The position numbers and the translations under genes are program-made. Below the pieces are notes generated by a model. That model did not search any database. It was given only the letters and a program-made list of their open reading frames with translations, and was not told where the DNA came from. 64,000 bases of DNA from CAWBFD01 sp963788115 (lineage in GTDB: Bacteria > Actinomycetota > Thermoleophilia > Solirubrobacterales > 70-9), in NCBI GenBank assembly GCA_963788115.1, contig CAWBFD010000004.1, positions 62,001 to 126,000 on the forward strand, given 5' to 3'. Shown one piece after another: positions 59,683 through 64,000 of the stretch. Numbering within the stretch: the first letter of the stretch is position 1; every line of letters starts with the position of its first letter.

Positions 59683-61764
59683 ATGGATCCGCGGGTCAGC
59701 GGGGCGGCGCGATACGCGCACGACGTCGAGCGGCCGGGCATGCTTCATGCGGCACTGGTGCGGTCGCCCTATCCCCACGCCCGAGTGCTGTCCGTGGAGG
59801 CGTCGGCCGTGCCGCCCGCCTGCGTCGTGCTGCTGCCGGACGACGTTGCCGGGCTCGGCACCTACGGCTGCCAGGTAAAGGATCAGCGCGTGCTGGCCGA
59901 AACCGCGCGGCACGCCGGCGACGTGGTGGCCGCGGTGGCGGCGGTGACGCCAGGGGGCGCACGCGACGCCGCCCGCCAGGTCGAGGTCGCATACGAAGAG
60001 TTGCCTGCGGTCTTCGACCCCCTGGACGCGCTGGCGCCCGGTGCGCCCCTCGTTCACGAGGACACGGGCGCCTCGGCCGAGGACGCCGTCTCGATCGACG
60101 TGCGGCCGATCGCCGGCTCGAATGCGTGCCACCGGTTCCGCATCCGGCACGGCGACGTGGCGCAGGGATTCGCCGCCGCCGACGTCGTGGTCGAGGAGGA
60201 GTTCCGCACTGCGGGCGCCGCCCACGCGCCAATGGAGCCCCACGTGGCCATGGCCGAGTGGGACGGCGCACGGCTGACGCTGTGGACCGCCACGCAGACG
60301 CCGTTCAACACGCGCGCCGACCTTGCCGGGCTGTTCTCCATTCCTGAGCGGGACATCCGCGTGATCGCACCGCCCATGGGCGGCTCGTTCGGGGCGAAGA
60401 CATTCGTGCGGCTCGAGGCGCTGGCCGCGTGTCTGGCGCGCAAGGCGGGACGGCCGGTGAGGGTGGCGCTCGATCGCGACGAGGAGTTCGTCACGCTCAA
60501 CCGTCACCCGGCGGTGGTGCGGGTGCGGATCGGCGCGCGGCGGGACGGCACCCTGACGGCGAAGGAGATGGACTGCTGGGCCGACACCGGCGCCTACGCG
60601 GACTGCGGCCCCGGGGTGGCGACGAAGATGGGTTACGCCGGCGTCGGGCCCTACCGGATCCCTCATGTGCGGGTCGACTCGATGGCGATCTACACGAACC
60701 TGCCGCCCAACGGCGCCTTTCGCGGCTATGGGGCGATGCAGTCCGTGTGGGCGTCCGAGCGAACCATGGACCTGCTCGCGGCCGAGCTCGCCATCAGCCC
60801 CCTGGACCTGCGGCGCATCAACCTTCTGCGCGATGGCGATACGTTCGCCACGGGCGAGGTGATGCACGACGTGCACTTCGAGGATTGCCTGGAAGCAGCC
60901 GCAGAGGCCGTCGACTACGAGGCCGATCCGCGCGGCAAGGGCCTATGCGTGCTGCTCAAGGGCATGCAGACGCCGAGCCGCGCCGCGATCACAGTGGAGC
61001 GCACCCCCGTCGGCTACATCGTGCACTGCGCTTCCTGCGAGATGGGACAGGGGGTGCGGCGCTCGGTGCAGCTGATGGCGGCAAGCCTGTTGGCCTGCGA
61101 ACCCGGTCAGGTAGTGGTGCCCGACCCCGACACCGACTCGTCGCCGTTTGACACCCGCACGACCTCCAGCCGCTCGACCTACATGATGGGCCGGGCGCTC
61201 GGCGAGGCGGTGCGCGATCTGCACCAGAGCGGCGGCGAGCGCGGCTTCGGGGAGATCCACAACGAGGGCGGGCTCGATCCCGACACCGGGCAGGGGACCG
61301 CCTCCACCCACTGGCACCAGGGCGCGGCGGCGGCGAGGGTGGCGGTGGACGCGGAGACCGGTCAGGTCGCCGTGGAGCATCTGCACGCCGCCGTCTACGC
61401 CGGCCGCGTCGTCAACCGCCCGGGGGCTGAGCTGCAGAACGAGGGCGCGATGCTCATGGGCCTCGGCACGGCGCTGTTCGAGGCGATCGAGTTCGCCGAC
61501 GGTCGCGTCGCCAACGCGAACCTCTCGGACTACAGCGTGCCGGCGGCGGGAGACGTGCCGCGGCTCACGCACGATCTGATCGAGCGCAACGGTGCCGACG
61601 TCCACGGGCTCGGCGAGACGGCCCTGCCGCCGGTGCCGGCGGCGATCGGCAACGCGCTCGCGTCGCTCGGCGTGCATGTGACCGAGCTGCCGATCACGGC
61701 CGAGCGGGTGCTCGATGCCATCGATGCCCGCGCGGCCGATTCGCGGGAAGTGGAGGCAGCATGA
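59683..61764 (+). CDS. Molybdenum hydroxylase large (molybdopterin-binding) subunit
   Basis: This 693-residue catalytic subunit contains the cofactor segment GGSFGAKTFVRLEALAACLA, the FRGYGAMQSVWASERTMDLL block and, near the C terminus, GLGETALPPVPAAIGNAL with the catalytic Glu. CO-dehydrogenase-type active-site loops (AYRSFR) are absent, so CO oxidation is unlikely. The protein is shorter than most family members (about 750-800), with loss near the N terminus. The ATG at 59683 follows AGGGGGG. It hydroxylates an aromatic heterocycle or aldehyde of unknown identity. Confidence 0.92.
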   Translation: MDPRVSGAARYAHDVERPGMLHAALVRSPYPHARVLSVEASAVPPACVVLLPDDVAGLGTYGCQVKDQRVLAETARHAGDVVAAVAAVTPGGARDAARQVEVAYEELPAVFDPLDALAPGAPLVHEDTGASAEDAVSIDVRPIAGSNACHRFRIRHGDVAQGFAAADVVVEEEFRTAGAAHAPMEPHVAMAEWDGARLTLWTATQTPFNTRADLAGLFSIPERDIRVIAPPMGGSFGAKTFVRLEALAACLARKAGRPVRVALDRDEEFVTLNRHPAVVRVRIGARRDGTLTAKEMDCWADTGAYADCGPGVATKMGYAGVGPYRIPHVRVDSMAIYTNLPPNGAFRGYGAMQSVWASERTMDLLAAELAISPLDLRRINLLRDGDTFATGEVMHDVHFEDCLEAAAEAVDYEADPRGKGLCVLLKGMQTPSRAAITVERTPVGYIVHCASCEMGQGVRRSVQLMAASLLACEPGQVVVPDPDTDSSPFDTRTTSSRSTYMMGRALGEAVRDLHQSGGERGFGEIHNEGGLDPDTGQGTASTHWHQGAAAARVAVDAETGQVAVEHLHAAVYAGRVVNRPGAELQNEGAMLMGLGTALFEAIEFADGRVANANLSDYSVPAAGDVPRLTHDLIERNGADVHGLGETALPPVPAAIGNALASLGVHVTELPITAERVLDAIDARAADSREVEAA

Positions 61765-62201
61765 AGGTGGAGCTGTTGCTCAACGGCCGTGCCTCGGCGC
61801 TGGAGGCTCGCACCGACGAGATGCTGCTCGACGCCCTGCACCGGGAAGGACTCCTGTCCGTGCGAGCCACGTGCGGCATCGGTGTCTGCGGCGCGTGCAC
61901 GGTACTGCTCGACGGCCAGGCGGTCTCGTCCTGTCTCACGCTTGCGGCGACAGCGGCGGCGCGGGAGGTCACGACCGCCGAGGGGCTCGAGGCCTCCGAT
62001 CCGGTAGCCCGGGCTTTCAGCGAGGCGCACGCGTTCCAGTGCGGGTGGTGCACGCCCGGCTTCGTGCTGACCGCGAAGGCGCTGCTGGCTGAGGATCCCC
62101 ATCCGAGCGACGACGCGATCGCCCGGGCGTTGGGCGGCAACCTTTGCCGCTGCGGCTCCTACCTGAAGATCGCGGAGGCAGTGCGTCGATGCGGCTCGTG
62201 A
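61761..62201 (+). CDS. Molybdenum hydroxylase small [2Fe-2S] subunit
   Basis: This 146-residue subunit has two [2Fe-2S] clusters. The N-terminal plant-type cluster reads CGIGVCGACTVLLDG with another Cys in SSCLTLA. The C-terminal cluster reads FQCGWCTPGF and GNLCRCGSY. It starts four bases inside the large-subunit gene (ATGA). It passes electrons from the molybdenum site to the FAD subunit. The gene order medium-large-small is typical of cox/cut-type operons. Confidence 0.95.
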   Translation: MKVELLLNGRASALEARTDEMLLDALHREGLLSVRATCGIGVCGACTVLLDGQAVSSCLTLAATAAAREVTTAEGLEASDPVARAFSEAHAFQCGWCTPGFVLTAKALLAEDPHPSDDAIARALGGNLCRCGSYLKIAEAVRRCGS

Positions 62202-63028
62202 CCTACGACGGCGGTGCGGGTCCCCGGGTGGGCGCGCTGGAAAGCGGGGGCGTGTTCGACCTCGGCTTCGACGGCGACATGGTTGCGTTCATCGCTGGGG
62301 GAGCGGCAGCCGGTCAGCGGCGAGCGGTCGACGGCGCCCGGCTGCTGGCCCCTCTGCGCCCCCGCTCGCTGCGTGACTTCCTCGCGTTCGAGGGGCACCT
62401 CAAGGGTGCGCTCTCTCGGCTCGGGCGGCCGATCCCACGGGAGTGGTACGACGTGCCCGCCTACTACAAGGGCATGCCCGACACGGTGATCGGGCCGGAC
62501 GAGGAGATCCCATGGCCGGCGTGGACGGATCACCTTGACCATGAGCTCGAGCTGGCCGCCGTGATCGGGCGCGAGGCGCGCGACGCGCCGGCGGAGGAAG
62601 CGGGAAGCTGCATCTTCGGCTACACGATCTGGAACGACGTCTCCGCGCGCGACGTGCAGGCGCGCGAGCTGCCTGTCGGCATGGGTCCCGGCAAGGCGAA
62701 GGACTGGGACGGTTCGAACGTGCTCGGCCCGTGCCTGGTCACCGCCGACGAGCTCGATGCCCACGCCCTGGCGATGCGCGTGCGCGTCAACGGGGAGCTG
62801 TGGGGCGAGGACAGCTCGGCGAACATGCACCACACGTTTGCCGACATGATCGCCTATGCCTCCCGCTCCCAGACCGTGTACCCCGGGGAGGTGATCGGAT
62901 CAGGCACAGCCACAGCCGGGTCGGGCCTCGAGCTCGATCGCCGGCTGGCGCCCGGCGACCTGGTCGAGCTCGAGATCGAGGGAATCGGCGTGCTGCGCAA
63001 CCGCATCGGCGAGAAGGGAGCGGCGTGA
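62189..63028 (+). CDS. Fumarylacetoacetate hydrolase family protein
   Basis: This 279-residue protein has the FAH-fold metal site: DHELELAAVIGREARDAPAE (with the DxELAVV-like motif), IFGYTIWNDVSARDVQARE, KAKDWDGSNVLGPCLVT and SGTATAGSG. Members hydrolyse or decarboxylate acylpyruvates and hydroxy-dienedioates in aromatic breakdown. The ATG lies inside the iron-sulfur subunit gene (13-base overlap). Placement after a hydroxylase fits the processing of a ring-cleavage or ring-opening product. Confidence 0.93.
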   Translation: MRLVTYDGGAGPRVGALESGGVFDLGFDGDMVAFIAGGAAAGQRRAVDGARLLAPLRPRSLRDFLAFEGHLKGALSRLGRPIPREWYDVPAYYKGMPDTVIGPDEEIPWPAWTDHLDHELELAAVIGREARDAPAEEAGSCIFGYTIWNDVSARDVQARELPVGMGPGKAKDWDGSNVLGPCLVTADELDAHALAMRVRVNGELWGEDSSANMHHTFADMIAYASRSQTVYPGEVIGSGTATAGSGLELDRRLAPGDLVELEIEGIGVLRNRIGEKGAA

Positions 63029-63029
63029 G

Positions 63030-63320
63030 ATGACGTTTGTGGTGACCGCCAAGTGGACCGCCAAGCCGGGCGAGGAGGACAGGATCGCGCGGATCTGCTC
63101 GGAGATGACAGAGCCCTCGCGCGCCGAGCCCGCGAACCGCTTCTACCAGGCCCATCGCTCGGGGGAGGACCCCCGGCTCTTCTACCTCTACGAGCAATAC
63201 GACGACGAGGCGGGCTACGAGGCCCACATGGCCTCTGAGCACTTCACCCGCCTGGTCCAGGGCGAGGCGATCCCCAACCTCACGTCGCGCGAGCGCGAGT
63301 TCTACGAGACCCTGCCATGA
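63030..63320 (+). CDS. Antibiotic biosynthesis monooxygenase (ABM/quinol monooxygenase-like)
   Basis: This 96-residue ferredoxin-fold protein (MTFVVTAKWTAKPGEEDRIA; ANRFYQAHRSGEDPRLFYLY; EAHMASEHFTRLVQ) resembles cofactor-free ABM enzymes such as YgiN and actVA-Orf6. Family members oxidise phenols or quinols with O2, or bind heme. The ATG overlaps the preceding stop region by one base of spacing (TGAGATG). It probably acts on a hydroxylated intermediate of the same operon. Confidence 0.88.
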   Translation: MTFVVTAKWTAKPGEEDRIARICSEMTEPSRAEPANRFYQAHRSGEDPRLFYLYEQYDDEAGYEAHMASEHFTRLVQGEAIPNLTSREREFYETLP

Positions 63321-64000
63321 GGCGGATCGTCGACCTCTCGATGCCTGTGCATGCGGACATGTTGACCTTCCCCCGGGTCCCCCCGCCCGCCCTGTGCGTC
63401 TACGAGAGCCACGAGGAGTTCGCGGAGCGCATCGGCGCGGCCGCCTACGGCGTGACCTCGCTCACCGCGAGCAATCTCGTCGTAGTCAACGACCACATCG
63501 GCACGCACTGCGACTCCCGCCGCCACATCGTGCCGGACGCGGGCGGGGCCGACACGATCCCGCTCGAATACTGCATGTCCGACGGGGTGCTGCTCGACTT
63601 CACCGATCGCGAGAAGGGGCATGTGATCTCCGCCGCCGAGGTCGAGGCCGAGCTCGAGCGCATCGGTTACGCGCTCAAGGAGCGGGACATCGTCCTCATC
63701 CACACCGGCGCGGGCGCCTACAACACGGAGGAGCGCTACCGGACCGACCACCCTGGCATGAGCGCCGAGGCCACGCGCTGGCTGATCGAGCGGGGCGTCC
63801 GGATGATGGGATGCGACGCGATCACGTTCGACCCGCCGGTATGGGCGATGTTCGAGAGAAAGCAGTTCTGGGAGGCCCACCGGGTGATGTGGGACGAGGA
63901 GTATTGGCACCTGGAGAACCTGATGAACCTCGAGCACATTGGCCGCCCGTATGGCTTCCAGCTCTCCGTGCTGCCGATCAAGTGGGTCGGGACCACCGCC
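63317..64000 (+). CDS. Cyclase family protein (kynurenine formamidase/isatin hydrolase-like), 3' truncated
   Basis: The gene starts at ATG 63317, overlapping the ABM stop (ATGA), and runs off the window end, so its stop is unseen. The protein has the metal motif DHIGTHCDSRRHI, matching HxGTHxDxxxH of the cyclase family. That family includes kynurenine formamidase and isatin hydrolase, which cleave amide bonds of indole-derived rings. Later CDAITFDPPVW fits the conserved second shell. Over 227 residues are visible. It suggests ring opening of an N-heterocycle. Confidence 0.9.
   Translation, partial: MRRIVDLSMPVHADMLTFPRVPPPALCVYESHEEFAERIGAAAYGVTSLTASNLVVVNDHIGTHCDSRRHIVPDAGGADTIPLEYCMSDGVLLDFTDREKGHVISAAEVEAELERIGYALKERDIVLIHTGAGAYNTEERYRTDHPGMSAEATRWLIERGVRMMGCDAITFDPPVWAMFERKQFWEAHRVMWDEEYWHLENLMNLEHIGRPYGFQLSVLPIKWVGTTA

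Noticed and set aside
59683..61764. Aerobic CO dehydrogenase (CoxL)
   Set aside because: The AYRSFR-type active-site loop of form I CoxL is absent; the corresponding block reads GAFRGYGAMQ as in xanthine-dehydrogenase-type hydroxylases.

Overview
The window is a high-GC bacterial chromosome segment, most likely from a soil actinobacterium of the class Thermoleophilia (Solirubrobacterales/Gaiellales type). That placement is inferred from the gene content: a Mycobacterium-like dCTP deaminase, an F420-type nitroreductase, a menaquinone-linked cytochrome bc complex with split cytochrome b, a Tat system, and frequent GTG/TTG starts. No rRNA, CRISPR array or complete transposon is visible. One tRNA gene, tRNA-Lys(CUU), is present.

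Layout. 1-7.7 kb holds the end of an ABC exporter operon, a LysE-type exporter, a Tat-exported sugar isomerase-like protein, an aldo/keto reductase, an SDR with a long palindrome over its start, an unknown protein and a diiron-type metallo-beta-lactamase-fold protein. 7.8-11.1 kb is a heme operon: hemB, a fused two-domain siroheme decarboxylase-like protein, and hemL, all overlapping. 11.8-16.5 kb is a respiratory operon: unknown helical protein, Rieske protein, cytochrome b6-like protein, subunit IV fused to cytochrome c, menaquinone methyltransferase and polyprenyl diphosphate synthase. It ends in three stacked hairpins. 17.1-19.2 kb is a dCTP deaminase gene interrupted by a 489-residue intein with a LAGLIDADG endonuclease; tatA and tatC diverge from it.

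From the tRNA at 21.8 kb to about 26 kb the sequence is accessory and decayed: remnants of a phosphotransferase, a VOC protein, a membrane protein and a secreted protein, plus a large unexplained stem structure at 23.69-23.79 kb. 26.4-37.8 kb carries a 1078-residue secreted M14 carboxypeptidase, LtrA, hydrolases, an SRPBCC protein, a frameshifted ECF sigma factor bracketed by an exact 203-bp direct repeat, and a phosphate transport operon (DUF47-Pit). 38-51 kb includes an amidase, a PolX-like PHP protein that has lost its polymerase aspartates, a large extracellular hydrolase, two paralogous secreted proteins and two tandem TetR regulators. 51.4-56 kb has an alpha-dioxygenase-like heme enzyme, a SnoaL protein and a large patatin-like phospholipase.

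The last 7 kb is a tightly coupled operon: a PEP-utilizer mobile-domain protein, a three-subunit molybdenum hydroxylase, a fumarylacetoacetate-hydrolase-family enzyme, an ABM-type monooxygenase and a cyclase-family hydrolase cut by the window end. It looks like a catabolic pathway for an aromatic or N-heteroaromatic compound, but the substrate cannot be read from sequence. Several accessory genes carry single frame breaks. At least one (44.6 kb) also lacks an internal segment, so part of this is real decay; single-base assembly errors cannot be excluded for others.
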